Of a stretch of 64,000 nt of DNA, positions 41,938 to 51,194 are shown piece after piece. Below the pieces are notes generated by a model. That model did no database searches. It saw only the letters and a program-made list of their open reading frames with translations, and had not been told where the DNA came from. The stretch's first letter is position 1, and the number at the start of each line of letters is the position of its first letter. The stretch comes from Pusillimonas sp. UBA3987 (GTDB lineage Bacteria > Pseudomonadota > Gammaproteobacteria > Burkholderiales > Burkholderiaceae_B). Location of the stretch: the NCBI GenBank assembly GCA_002384935.1, contig DGCD01000018.1, positions 1 to 64,000 on the forward strand, in the 5' to 3' direction. A program made the position numbers and the translations under genes.

Positions 41938-41964
41938 GTTAATTGCCGCAAGTAGTTTTCATCC

Positions 41965-43119
41965 ATGGCTGAGGAAAGCGATCTCGAAAAAACCGAAGCC
42001 GCAACGCCCCGGCGCCTGGAAAAGGCGCGAGAAGACGGGCAGGTTGCGCGCTCGCGTGAGCTTAATACCCTGATGCTTTTGGCAGGCGGGGTGGCAGCGC
42101 TATGGTTCCTGGGGGCAGAGTTCTATCGTGTTCTACGTGGCGTGATCCGGTCTGGCATGGCTTTCGATGTGCGTGTGGGCACTGATGTGGGTGTCATGAC
42201 CAGCCAGGCCGTTAATGCAGCCTGGGAAGCGCTGGTGGTGCTGTTTCCCGTTTTTGGTGTGCTGGTTGTTCTGGCGGTTGTTTCCTCTGTTTCCTTGGGG
42301 GGCCTGCTGCTGTCCGGCAAGGCGCTGCAACCGAAATTCGAGCGTTTGAATCCCCTGAAAGGGGTAAAGCGCCTGTTTTCAGCACAAACGCTGGTCGAGC
42401 TATTCAAGACCATTGCGAAAGCCATCGTAATTGGGGGTATTGCATCGCTGGTGATTTGGTCTTATCAGGATCAAATGATTGCGCTGATGTACGCCCCGAC
42501 AACGCAAGCGCTTGCAAGTGGCTTGCGTTTGGTTGCCTTGTGTTGTGCCCTGATTGTGGCGGCCTTGCTTCTGATTGTGTTTATCGATGTCCCATGGCAG
42601 TTGTTCAGTCACCATAAAAAATTGCGGATGAGCCGGCAAGACGTCAAGCAGGAACATAAAGAAAATGATGGAGACCCCCACGTAAAAGCACGGATTCGGC
42701 AACAGCAGCGGGCCATGGCACGCCGTCGCATGATGGCGGAGGTGCCCAAGGCAGATGTCATTGTGACTAATCCGACGCATTATGCCGTTGCTTTGAAATA
42801 TGAAGCAGGCGGTTCTGGTGCGCCGTGTGTTGTTGCCAAAGGTTCGGGCCTGATTGCCGCTCGGATCCGGGAGTTGGCTCAAGAGCACGGCGTTCCGCAA
42901 CTGAGCGCGCCGCCGCTTGCTCGCGCTCTGCATGAACATGTTGAACTGGGCCAGGAAATTCCTGCTGATCTGTATAAAGCGGTAGCTGAGGTGCTGGCCT
43001 GGGTTTTCCAATTGCGAAGTTGGAACGAAGGGTTGGGCGCAGAGCCGCAGCATCCGTCCGATTTACCTGTTCCTGATGCGCTGGATCCGCTGGCCAATGG
43101 CGCCGCCCGAAGCACCTGA
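41965..43119 (+). CDS. flhB: Flagellar export switch protein FlhB
   Basis: The 384-residue protein starts AEESDLEKTEAATPRRLEKAREDGQVARSREL-like, the FlhB N-terminus. It has four spans and the cytoplasmic self-cleavage motif NPTH at residues 269-272 (VIVTNPTHYAVALKYE). It sits in the export gate and switches specificity from hook to filament proteins. The C-terminal tail past residue 355 is variable. First gene of flhBAF. Confidence 0.95.
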   Translation: MAEESDLEKTEAATPRRLEKAREDGQVARSRELNTLMLLAGGVAALWFLGAEFYRVLRGVIRSGMAFDVRVGTDVGVMTSQAVNAAWEALVVLFPVFGVLVVLAVVSSVSLGGLLLSGKALQPKFERLNPLKGVKRLFSAQTLVELFKTIAKAIVIGGIASLVIWSYQDQMIALMYAPTTQALASGLRLVALCCALIVAALLLIVFIDVPWQLFSHHKKLRMSRQDVKQEHKENDGDPHVKARIRQQQRAMARRRMMAEVPKADVIVTNPTHYAVALKYEAGGSGAPCVVAKGSGLIAARIRELAQEHGVPQLSAPPLARALHEHVELGQEIPADLYKAVAEVLAWVFQLRSWNEGLGAEPQHPSDLPVPDALDPLANGAARST

Positions 43120-43128
43120 TAAACATCT

Positions 43129-45243
43129 ATGAATAATCTCATCGCCTTGTTCAAGCTCAACGGTTCACAGCATGCCCGATTCCTGGCCGGGCCCGTGCTG
43201 ATCCTCATGGTTTTGTCCATGATGGTTTTACCGTTGCCGCCGGTGATTCTCGATCTGCTTTTCACTTTTAATATTTCAATGGCCATCATGGTGTTGTTGG
43301 TGGCCATGTTTACCAAGAAACCGCTTGATTTTGCCGCGTTCCCGGCTGTGCTGTTGTTTACAACACTGCTTCGGCTGGCCCTGAATGTGGCGTCCACCCG
43401 GGTGGTTTTGTTGAACGGTCATCAGGGCCCAGACTCCGCCGGGCAGGTGATCGAGGCTTTCGGGCATTTTCTGATCGGCGGCAATTTTGCCGTTGGTATC
43501 ATTGTTTTCATTATCCTGGTCATCATCAATTTCATGGTGATCACAAAAGGCGCCGGCCGCATTGCAGAGGTGGGTGCGCGCTTTACGTTGGATGCAATGC
43601 CGGGTAAGCAAATGGCAATCGATGCGGATCTGAACGCGGGTCTGATTGGTGAAGAAGAAGCGCGTACCCGCCGTACCGAAGTGGCTCAGGAGTCGGAGTT
43701 TTATGGCTCCATGGATGGTGCGAGCAAATTTGTCCGGGGTGATGCGGTGGCCGGTTTGCTGATCATGGTGATCAATATCGTGGGTGGGCTGATTGTGGGT
43801 GTGGGCCAGCACGGCCTGTCATTTGCCGAGGCAGGTGAGGTATACACCATTCTGGCGATTGGTGATGGCCTGGTGGCGCAAATTCCGGCACTGGTGATTT
43901 CCACTGCGGCGGGTGTTGTTGTTTCTCGGGTGGCGACTAACGAGGATATCGGCCAACAGATGATTGGCCAGTTGCTGAACAACCCAACGGTGATGTTCAT
44001 TACAGCCGGCATTCTGGGTGCGATGGGCTTGATTCCCAACATGCCGCACTTTGCTTTCCTGATGTTGTCCGCCGTGTTGGCAGGTAGCGGCTGGATGTTG
44101 TACAAGCGTCAACAGAAGGAGAAAGTGGCAGACCTTCCCGATCCGCAGGTGCAGCAGGCGGCCGCCGATGCCGCCGCTGCCGAGGCAAGTTGGGACGACG
44201 TGGCATTGGTGGATCCGTTGGGGCTTGAGGTGGGTTACCGGCTGATTTCCCTGGTTGATCACTCGCAGGGGGGGGAGTTGCTGCACCGGATACGCAGTTT
44301 GCGCAAAAAGTATGCGCAGGATGTCGGCTTTCTGCCACCCGTGGTGCATATTCGCGATAATCTCGAACTCAAGCCCAATGAGTACCGTATTTTGCTGTCG
44401 GGTGTGGAAGTAGGGCGTGGTGTTGCCATGACAGACCAATGGATGGCGATTGATCCGGGCGAAGTCGCCATGAAGCTCGAGGGCACCCCCACGACAGACC
44501 CGGCATTTGGCCTGCCTGCAGTCTGGATCGACGTGGCAATGCGTGAGCAGGCGCAAATTGCGGGCTACACGGTTGTTGATGCCAGCACGGTGATTGCCAC
44601 GCATTTGAATCATTTAATGCACCGTCATGGTTCGCAGTTGCTTGGCAGGCAAGAGGTTCAGCAGTTGCTTGAGCACATCGGTCGTGACGCGCCCAAACTG
44701 GTTGAGGATCTTGTTCCCAAGACGATCAGCCTGACCTTGCTGCAGCGAACACTGCGTGGGTTGCTGGACGAAGAAGTGCCGATTCGAGATGCACGTACGA
44801 TTGTTGAAAGCATTGTCGAAAATGCGCCTCGTTTGGCTGCGGCCAATACAACCGGCACAGGGCCTGACCCTGCGGAGTTGTTGCAACAGGTCCGAATTGC
44901 GTTGGGGCGTGCAATTACACAGCAATGGTTTCCAAGTGGTGACGAAATCCGTGTTATTGGTCTGGACCCCAAGCTCGAGCGCGTTTTGACCCAGGCTGTG
45001 ACAAGCAGCGGCGCTTTGGAGCCGGGGCTGGCAGACACGCTGTTGCAGGAAGCCCAGCGCACTGTCAACCAACAAGAGGCAAACGGTGATCCTGCAGTAT
45101 TGGTTGTGCCACCGGTACTGCGCTCAGCCTTGTCGCGCTTCTTGCGCCATCATTTCCCTCATATGGGGGTGTTGTCGAACTTTGAAATTCCCGAAGAGCG
45201 CATCTTGCGCGTCACTGCTGTGATCGGTGGAGGTAATACATGA
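43129..45243 (+). CDS. flhA: Flagellar export gate protein FlhA
   Basis: The 704-residue protein has eight N-terminal spans, the conserved FHIPEP-type cytoplasmic loop (AEVGARFTLDAMPGKQMAIDADLNAGLI, ESEFYGSMDGASKFVRGDA) and a large cytoplasmic ring domain from about residue 330. It is the main export gate ring and binds chaperone complexes. It overlaps flhF by 4 bases (ATGA). Confidence 0.95.
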   Translation: MNNLIALFKLNGSQHARFLAGPVLILMVLSMMVLPLPPVILDLLFTFNISMAIMVLLVAMFTKKPLDFAAFPAVLLFTTLLRLALNVASTRVVLLNGHQGPDSAGQVIEAFGHFLIGGNFAVGIIVFIILVIINFMVITKGAGRIAEVGARFTLDAMPGKQMAIDADLNAGLIGEEEARTRRTEVAQESEFYGSMDGASKFVRGDAVAGLLIMVINIVGGLIVGVGQHGLSFAEAGEVYTILAIGDGLVAQIPALVISTAAGVVVSRVATNEDIGQQMIGQLLNNPTVMFITAGILGAMGLIPNMPHFAFLMLSAVLAGSGWMLYKRQQKEKVADLPDPQVQQAAADAAAAEASWDDVALVDPLGLEVGYRLISLVDHSQGGELLHRIRSLRKKYAQDVGFLPPVVHIRDNLELKPNEYRILLSGVEVGRGVAMTDQWMAIDPGEVAMKLEGTPTTDPAFGLPAVWIDVAMREQAQIAGYTVVDASTVIATHLNHLMHRHGSQLLGRQEVQQLLEHIGRDAPKLVEDLVPKTISLTLLQRTLRGLLDEEVPIRDARTIVESIVENAPRLAAANTTGTGPDPAELLQQVRIALGRAITQQWFPSGDEIRVIGLDPKLERVLTQAVTSSGALEPGLADTLLQEAQRTVNQQEANGDPAVLVVPPVLRSALSRFLRHHFPHMGVLSNFEIPEERILRVTAVIGGGNT

Positions 45244-47678
45244 ACGTCAGCCGATTCTTCGGGATAACCAATCGTGAGGCAATGCGTCAAGTGCGCCTGG
45301 CCTTGGGGCCCGACGCCCTGATCATCTCCAATCGGCGAGTCAATGGGGGGGTTGAGATCCTTGCAACGGATGAAACCTCGCTATCGCCTGAGACCGTGCG
45401 TCGGATTGCCGACGATGAAGTCGCCAAAAGCAGCGCCGCGGGGCCGGTTACGATGCGCAGCCCAATTGCGCGCCAGTCGCCAGCCAAACCGGACATACAA
45501 GCGCCTGCAAGCCCCGCTGCTCTGACTATGCAGACGGCTATGCCGCCAATGGCGCCGGGCAGTGATGTCATGGGTGCCATTGGCGCGCTGCAAGGGGCTC
45601 TTGAGTCTCGTATCGACGAACTGATGTGGGGTAATCAACTGCGGCGCGTACCGCAGGCGGTTAGCTTGTTTCAGACGTTGCTGGGGTTCGGTTTCAGCAC
45701 TGCGCTTGTTCGGGCAATGTTGAAGAGCCTGCCCGAGGGGCTTGGTGCGCGTGCGGCCTTGCAATGGGCGCGCGCTGAACTGGTGAAAAGTCTTCCGGTG
45801 CTGGAGGGAGAGGATGCCTTGTGGCGACCGGGCGCAGCCATTGCCCTGGTTGGGCCGACTGGGGTTGGAAAAACAACCACGGTTGCCAAGCTTGCCGCGC
45901 GCTGCGTTAAAAAATACGGTGCTGAGAATGTGGTGCTGCTCACCACCGATACCTATCGCATTGGCGCACATGAACAATTGAAGATTTATGGCCAGATGAT
46001 GCATGTTGCCGTGCATGTGGTTCAGGATGCCGATGAGCTGCGACGCATTACTGCCGCGGCCGGGCCACACCAGATTATTATCATCGACAATGTGGGTATC
46101 AGTCAGCGTGACCGCTTTGTATCCGATCAAGCCGCTATGTTGTCGGCGGCGGGGCGCGAGGTCAGCCGGCTTCTGGTTTTGAATGCATCCAGTCACGGTG
46201 ACACGCTTGACGAAGTCGCGCGCCGCTACACGCACGATGGTGGCAGCCCGTTGCGCGGAAGCATTATTACCAAAATCGATGAGGCCACGCGGCTGGGCGC
46301 GGTTCTGGATACCGTCATACGGTACCAATTACCTGTTTGTTATGTTTCTGATGGCCAGAAAGTGCCGCAGAACCTGGCGCATGTGACGGCCAATGATCTT
46401 GTCGACAAGGCCCTGGTGAAACATCAGCAAGCATCGGACTTGTATGCGCCATCCGAAGCCGACTTCGCCGCTTTGATATCCATGTCCGAGCAGGCACGTC
46501 CACGCGATGGCAGGCAAGAGCAAGTTAAAGAGCGTCGGGCGCTGTTGCCGAATTTACTTGCGGTTGCCCGGTCAAGCAAGGCGCCGCTCGAGGTGGACGA
46601 GATTGACCAGGCCGGTCGTTATATCGATGAAAACGTATTGGCCAGTGAAACTTACTCACTTTGGCGCGCCTATTTCAAGGGTGAAGCCGCCGACAGCATG
46701 GGGTCGCTGACGCAGCATTTTCTGGGTGTGGCGCGCAATGAGTTTGCCGAGAGTGCGGGCCATTATGTACTTGCCATACATGATCATGTTGGTTTGCGTG
46801 ACGAGTCTGCCGCAGGTGCGGTGGGGCGGCTACGCGCGACGGTGTTGCTCAGCCAGTCCGGGGTGCCGTGGTGTTCACCTTATCAGCAGTTGACGTTGCC
46901 CGACGGCTGGCGCGCATCTGATGGTGAAACTGCTTTAAGGGCGCCTATTGGTTATGAAGCGTTGCAGAAACAAATGCACTGGGTCGCCGCAAACGTGCGT
47001 GACTTGCCGGCACTGCATCTTTTTGATGGTGCGACGATCTCGGTCTGGCAATCGGCTAGCGCGCAGGCGTTGCCGTGGCTTTGTGCATGCACGCGTACTA
47101 CCCGGGTTGTTGAAGACGGCAGTGCCACTACAGTTGGTGCAGTCGTAAAAACCCTTGACTTCCATCCTGTCGGGGCCTTGGGCGCGCGCTATGAACGTGC
47201 AATGGTTCAGGGTGTTGAGCGCGGTCAATTGGTTGTTTGGGTCGCGACTCGGGAAGTGAGTCTTTTTTCACGTCAGAATGGATACACGCCTGTTCAACTG
47301 GTTGCTGTACGCGTTGTCGATCGTCGGGATGGAACCGTTTTGCGTGAGGCAACCGGGTTGGCCGACATTGCATCGCTGGCCATTCAGGCTGATGGATTGG
47401 CCCTGGCGTTGCTTGTTCATGCCGAACACAAGACCGCTTTGAAATTTGCCGCCCGCTGGTGGCCCATGCTGGCTCAACGTCAGTGGGCCGATGCCGTATC
47501 CCGGCGAGCCCTGACAGCAATGCAGGTTGGTCTGGCAACCTGGGATGCGTTTCAGTCGCCTGATGGACACACCCTGTTAAGTGCCATTCAGGCGCTAAGC
47601 GGGAAAGTGCAACCGAATCAGGCCGAAGCCGTTTCCGCCATGATGAAGTTGTTCACCTTGAAAGAGATGACGGCCTGA
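45240..47678 (+). CDS. flhF: Flagellar SRP-type GTPase FlhF with a very long C-terminal extension
   Basis: The 812-residue protein has the FlhF B domain (MNVSRFFGITNREAMRQVRLALG), a linker, a helical N domain and the SRP GTPase domain. G1 is GPTGVGKTT at 205-213, G2 region TTDTYRIGAHEQL, G3 DNVG at 283-286 (usually DTxG), and G4/G5 TKIDEATRLG and VSDGQKVP. FlhF places flagella and recruits early parts. The GTPase core ends near residue 425, where most FlhF proteins stop. Some 385 more residues (about 430-812) follow without a domain I recognise. flhG, its usual regulator gene, does not follow. Confidence 0.9.
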   Translation: MNVSRFFGITNREAMRQVRLALGPDALIISNRRVNGGVEILATDETSLSPETVRRIADDEVAKSSAAGPVTMRSPIARQSPAKPDIQAPASPAALTMQTAMPPMAPGSDVMGAIGALQGALESRIDELMWGNQLRRVPQAVSLFQTLLGFGFSTALVRAMLKSLPEGLGARAALQWARAELVKSLPVLEGEDALWRPGAAIALVGPTGVGKTTTVAKLAARCVKKYGAENVVLLTTDTYRIGAHEQLKIYGQMMHVAVHVVQDADELRRITAAAGPHQIIIIDNVGISQRDRFVSDQAAMLSAAGREVSRLLVLNASSHGDTLDEVARRYTHDGGSPLRGSIITKIDEATRLGAVLDTVIRYQLPVCYVSDGQKVPQNLAHVTANDLVDKALVKHQQASDLYAPSEADFAALISMSEQARPRDGRQEQVKERRALLPNLLAVARSSKAPLEVDEIDQAGRYIDENVLASETYSLWRAYFKGEAADSMGSLTQHFLGVARNEFAESAGHYVLAIHDHVGLRDESAAGAVGRLRATVLLSQSGVPWCSPYQQLTLPDGWRASDGETALRAPIGYEALQKQMHWVAANVRDLPALHLFDGATISVWQSASAQALPWLCACTRTTRVVEDGSATTVGAVVKTLDFHPVGALGARYERAMVQGVERGQLVVWVATREVSLFSRQNGYTPVQLVAVRVVDRRDGTVLREATGLADIASLAIQADGLALALLVHAEHKTALKFAARWWPMLAQRQWADAVSRRALTAMQVGLATWDAFQSPDGHTLLSAIQALSGKVQPNQAEAVSAMMKLFTLKEMTA

Positions 47679-47709
47679 AAAGGCTTGAGGTATGAAAGGT
47701 TGTTTGGCG

Positions 47710-48201
47710 TTAACCGGCTTTCAAAGGCTTGAGCCGGGGAACATCAGCCGCAACGGCAGTTGCTTTCTTTTTCCCTGACGCATCGTAAACTGTGTTGGCG
47801 CCGCTGAGCGTTTGTAGTGTTGCCATCATCCGTTGCGTATTGGTAAGCAGTGCATTGATAATGGCGCCGTTTTGCTCATTCAGGCGTTGTGCCCGGCCGG
47901 ATAAAACTCTTAGCTGTTCAATCGATGCAGAAAGCTCGGGCGTTTGGGCGGCGGCACGCAGGCCCTGAAGATTGTTCGGCAAATTCAGTGCTTCAAGCAG
48001 GGCGCCGCGCTGTTGTGTGGCCGAGTGTAGTTCTTGCGCCACGCCTTCTTTCAACGAGGTTGTTCGGTTCAGGTCGTCGGGCTGGCCGGTTTCCAGTATT
48101 TGTGCTTCTTCCTGCAGGATACTCAGGAACTGTTCCGTCAGTTTCAGTTCTTGTTTCAACTGGGATTGCAGTGGCTGAAACCGGGATTGGGAGTCTGTCA
48201 T
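47710..48201 (-). CDS. flgN: Flagellar chaperone FlgN
   Basis: The 163-residue protein is helical: LKLTEQFLSILQEEAQILETGQPDDLNRTTSLKEGVAQEL is the FlgN pattern, followed by LNEQNGAIINALLTNTQRMMATLQ. It escorts FlgK and FlgL to the export gate. It is convergent with flhF and downstream of flgM, with a hairpin between them. Confidence 0.9.
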   Translation of the reverse strand: MTDSQSRFQPLQSQLKQELKLTEQFLSILQEEAQILETGQPDDLNRTTSLKEGVAQELHSATQQRGALLEALNLPNNLQGLRAAAQTPELSASIEQLRVLSGRAQRLNEQNGAIINALLTNTQRMMATLQTLSGANTVYDASGKKKATAVAADVPRLKPLKAG

Positions 48202-48222
48202 TGGTTAAAAGCCTTATTTAAA

Positions 48223-48253
48223 AAGCAGTGTGCGTGCCTTTAACGCACTGCTT
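48223..48253 (-). terminator. Hairpin between flgM and flgN
   Basis: ACGCACTGCTT (48243-48253) and AAGCAGTG-TG-CGT (48223-48235, two-base bulge) form an 11-base stem overlapping the flgM stop. On the minus strand TTTTT follows. It looks like an intrinsic terminator placed inside the flgAMN transcript, so it may lower flgN expression. Confidence 0.65.
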
Positions 48254-48533
48254 ATTTATTCAAGAGTTCCCTTGCACTTGCCAGCAGGCCGTCGGCAATG
48301 CGTTCAGGGTTGATTTTCAACTGGCCCGAAGCCAGCGCGTCTTTGATCTGTTGCACACGGGCCATGTCGATGTCGTTTTCGCCATTCTGTAAATTGGCCA
48401 ACTGGCGCGCGGCCGGGCTGAGGTCGACAGCCGTCTTGCCACCGCTGTTGTTCTGGGCGGCCTGAGCAGGACCCTGGCGCGAGGGCGTCGCGGGGGTTAC
48501 AGCTGCATTCTTGATGGATGGTGTGATTTTCAC
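48252..48533 (-). CDS. flgM: Anti-sigma-28 factor FlgM
   Basis: The 93-residue protein has FlgM features: MKITPSIKN at the start, VDLSPAARQLANLQNGENDIDMARVQQIKDALASGQLKINPERIADGLLASARELLN at the C-terminal sigma-binding half. It holds FliA until it is exported through the finished hook. No fliA gene is in the window. Confidence 0.93.
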   Translation of the reverse strand: MKITPSIKNAAVTPATPSRQGPAQAAQNNSGGKTAVDLSPAARQLANLQNGENDIDMARVQQIKDALASGQLKINPERIADGLLASARELLNK

Positions 48534-48645
48534 GACAGACTCCGGTAATTCTCGACTCCTGGCACATTGCCAAGCTTAGTATAGGGAATAACGGCCGCAC
48601 CGTGCAAAACTTTAGGGTTGCCCATGATGTCTTTGATACTGGAAG

Positions 48646-49353
48646 TTACATGGGAATGAGAACGGTATGGGCATCAAGTATCGTGGCTGTAACAGTTTGT
48701 CCGGATGACGTTCTGACCTGAATATGGTCACCGGGTTCGCCATCTTCCATGGCTTTTCCTTCGCTGCGGGCCACGAACCCTACCCCGCGTACTTCCATAT
48801 GCACCATTTGACCCCGCTCAATTGATAAAGGGCTGCGTATTGCCGAGGCTTTTATGGGTTTGCGCGCATTCAGTCGATAGCGTGTGATGTAACCAACAAG
48901 CTGCTCGGGCTCGACCAGGGTGCCTCGCGGTAAACGCAGGAGGTCTCCCTGTCGTTGTTCCAGGTCTTGCATGCTTAGCGTGGTGCCTGCCCGGACCGGT
49001 CGAGCAGTAATGTAGTAGCTGCCTTCGATACGAATGCTGGCCTGTGTGTAACTGACCCAGGGTTTCGGATCCAGGCAACGAATGCCCAGTGTAATGGTGG
49101 GTCGTAATGTTCCCCCGCGCCCTGGCATGAAAATCTCGAAGTGGTCGCACTTGGGTTGGTTTGAGATGTCTGGCGGTTCAATTCGGGCCTGTAGCGTACC
49201 GTTCCAGCTCGCGGCTTTGCTTTCCAGAAAAGCGAGCATCTGCTTCTGGAGATTCAATTGTTCGGGCGACGGGGAAGATGCCTGGGCAATGCCGTGAGTG
49301 AATGGCAGCAGCGCCAGCATCATGAACCCGAGCGAAACGATTACTTTGCGCAT
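48646..49353 (-). CDS. flgA: Flagellar P-ring assembly chaperone FlgA
   Basis: The 235-residue protein begins MRKVIVSLGFMMLALLPFTHG with a Sec signal cut near residue 24. The C-terminal SAF-type domain has ITARPVRAGTTLSMQDLEQRQGDLLRLPRG and the final AGDxI-like GDHIQVRTSSGQTVTATI. It works in the periplasm on FlgI. I prefer the start at 49353 because the signal peptide begins there; the frame is open 11 codons further. It is divergent from flgB. Confidence 0.92.
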   Translation of the reverse strand: MRKVIVSLGFMMLALLPFTHGIAQASSPSPEQLNLQKQMLAFLESKAASWNGTLQARIEPPDISNQPKCDHFEIFMPGRGGTLRPTITLGIRCLDPKPWVSYTQASIRIEGSYYITARPVRAGTTLSMQDLEQRQGDLLRLPRGTLVEPEQLVGYITRYRLNARKPIKASAIRSPLSIERGQMVHMEVRGVGFVARSEGKAMEDGEPGDHIQVRTSSGQTVTATILDAHTVLIPM

Positions 49354-49495
49354 GACGGTATTGTAATGAGGGCCGTTTACATTCAATTCTGGAATTGGAG
49401 CATAAATGCCGCTTTATTTCCGGGTTTGTGTTGCGGGCCTGCCCACTACCATACAACCTGATCCAATATTGTGCACATGACGGCAGGTAATCAAG

Positions 49496-49906
49496 ATGGT
49501 AGATCGTATCAGTAACGACTTAAGCTTTTTTCAGGACGCCATTCGTTTGCGCCAGCAGCGCCAGGAAGTGCTGAGCGCCAATATTGCCAATGCCGACACG
49601 CCCAATTATAAGGCGCGCGATTTCGATTTCACGAAAGCCTTGAAAGAGGCAATGGGTAGCGGCCCTTCGCGTTTGCCTGATACCTCGTTGGCCCTCACGT
49701 CCGAACGACATATTCCTGGCAAGGCACAATCGCCGGCGCGTGCGGAATTGCTATACCGACAGCCGGTTCAGCCAAGCCTGGATGGCAACACTGTTGACAT
49801 GGATGTCGAGCGTGTTGCGTTTGCCGATAACACGATGCGTTATCAAACTGATCTCACCATTATTTCGCAAAGAATCAAGGGCCTGGTCGCTGCGTTGCAG
49901 CAGTAA
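49496..49906 (+). CDS. flgB: Flagellar proximal rod protein FlgB
   Basis: The 136-residue protein has the rod-protein N-terminus LRQQRQEVLSANIANADTPNYKARD and a C-terminal helix (MRYQTDLTIISQRIKGLVAALQ). First gene of the plus-strand flgBCDEFGHIJKL run. The 142-base gap to flgA must hold both promoters, but I see no clear sigma-28 or sigma-54 element there. Confidence 0.95.
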   Translation: MVDRISNDLSFFQDAIRLRQQRQEVLSANIANADTPNYKARDFDFTKALKEAMGSGPSRLPDTSLALTSERHIPGKAQSPARAELLYRQPVQPSLDGNTVDMDVERVAFADNTMRYQTDLTIISQRIKGLVAALQQ

Positions 49907-49947
49907 ATGATAGATGACCGCCCCGGTCGTATTAAAGGAGTCAGTCC

Positions 49948-50364
49948 ATGTCGACTTTCAGTATTTTTCAAATTGCCGGTTCTGCCATGACGGCGCAGTC
50001 GCAGCGCATGAATGTGGCTGCCAGCAATTTGGCCAACGCCGATAGCGTGGCCGGGCCCAACGGACAGGCCTATAAAGCCCGCGAAGTTGTGTTCGAAATG
50101 ACGCCGATGCCGGGGCAGGCCTATGCGGGTGCCGTAGGTGGCGTTCAGGTCGCAAATGTAGTTCAAAGCAACGCGCCTGCCCGCATGGAGTACCAACCCG
50201 ATCATCCTTTGGCCGATGACCAGGGGTATGTCGAGATGCCGAACGTCGATGTCGTGGCGGAAACCGTCAACATGATTTCTGCTTCCCGTTCATATCAGGC
50301 CAATGTGGAAGTGGTGAATACGGCTAAAGCGATCATGAGCCGCACGCTTTCCATTGGGCAATAA
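49948..50364 (+). CDS. flgC: Flagellar proximal rod protein FlgC
   Basis: The 138-residue protein has SAMTAQSQRMNVAASNLANADS at the N-terminus and NVDVVAETVNMISASRSYQANVEVVNTAKAI at the C-terminus, the rod/hook family ends. ATG 49948 follows AAAGGAG. Confidence 0.95.
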   Translation: MSTFSIFQIAGSAMTAQSQRMNVAASNLANADSVAGPNGQAYKAREVVFEMTPMPGQAYAGAVGGVQVANVVQSNAPARMEYQPDHPLADDQGYVEMPNVDVVAETVNMISASRSYQANVEVVNTAKAIMSRTLSIGQ

Positions 50365-50404
50365 GCTGCTATTGAAATTTTTCTGAATTTTTGGAGATCC
50401 GACC

Positions 50405-51106
50405 GTGACTACTGTCGATTCGAACACAACAGGCCAGGCTGTATCGGGTAGTTCCCTGGCGGCTTCCACTGCTGAGGCGGCTAAACGTGCAGAGGACATG
50501 AAGAACCAGTTCATGACCTTGTTGATTACCCAGATACGTAATCAGGATCCGCTGAATCCAATGGAGAATGCCGAGTTCACAACGCAACTGGCCCAGATGG
50601 AAACGGTGAATGGGATTACGCAGCTGAACACAACATTGCAGGCGCTGTCGGGCCAAATGGACATGACGCAATCGATGCAGGCGGCAACGCTCATTGGCAA
50701 AGAAGTACTGGTTACCGGCAACAAAATTTCCACTGGCAGTTCCCCGGACGACCCCAATACCAAGGTTGCAACGCCATTTGGTGTCGATCTTATTTCCCCG
50801 GCCGAGAAAGTGAAAGTCGCGATTCTCGACGGCAGTGGCAAGGTGGTGCGTAATGTCGAGCTGGGGCCGGTTAACCCCGGGGTGGTGTCGCTGGAGTGGG
50901 ATGGTTTGAATGACGCCGGCGAGCCGGTACCCGATGGCGCCTATACGCTCGATGTATCGGGCGTTGGGGTGGATGGTTCTGCGATTGGCGTAGAGGCCCT
51001 TACTTACGGGCAGGTATCCAGCATTGCCTATGCGTCCAACGGAGTTCGACTGGACTTGGGGTTAATGGGCTCGCGTTCTTTGTTCGACGTGCGCAAGATC
51101 ATGTAA
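50405..51106 (+). CDS. flgD: Hook assembly scaffold FlgD
   Basis: The 233-residue protein has the N-terminal FlgD segment MKNQFMTLLITQIRNQDPLNPMENAEFTTQLAQMETV and a C-terminal FlgD Ig-like domain with LEWDGLNDAGEPVPDGAYTLDV. It caps the growing hook. GTG start at 50405 after TTGGAGAT. Confidence 0.95.
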   Translation: MTTVDSNTTGQAVSGSSLAASTAEAAKRAEDMKNQFMTLLITQIRNQDPLNPMENAEFTTQLAQMETVNGITQLNTTLQALSGQMDMTQSMQAATLIGKEVLVTGNKISTGSSPDDPNTKVATPFGVDLISPAEKVKVAILDGSGKVVRNVELGPVNPGVVSLEWDGLNDAGEPVPDGAYTLDVSGVGVDGSAIGVEALTYGQVSSIAYASNGVRLDLGLMGSRSLFDVRKIM

Positions 51107-51194
51107 GGCTTTGTTTTTATTGTTCAAGTTTAGCCGTCCTGGCGTGAGGGTCCTGGCCAGCGGTGTTGAAAGTTACTTTTGAAAGGAAGACATA

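Noticed and set aside
43819..44613. 264-codon minus-strand frame opposite flhA
   Set aside because: Complement of a strongly conserved FlhA region; composition is of shadow type.
45381..46328. 315-codon minus-strand frame opposite flhF
   Set aside because: Antisense shadow of the FlhF GTPase domain with no start signal and no recognisable sequence.
49354..49495. sigma-54 promoter before flgB
   Set aside because: No TGGCAC-N5-TTGC pair is present, and flagellar control here is by FlhDC.
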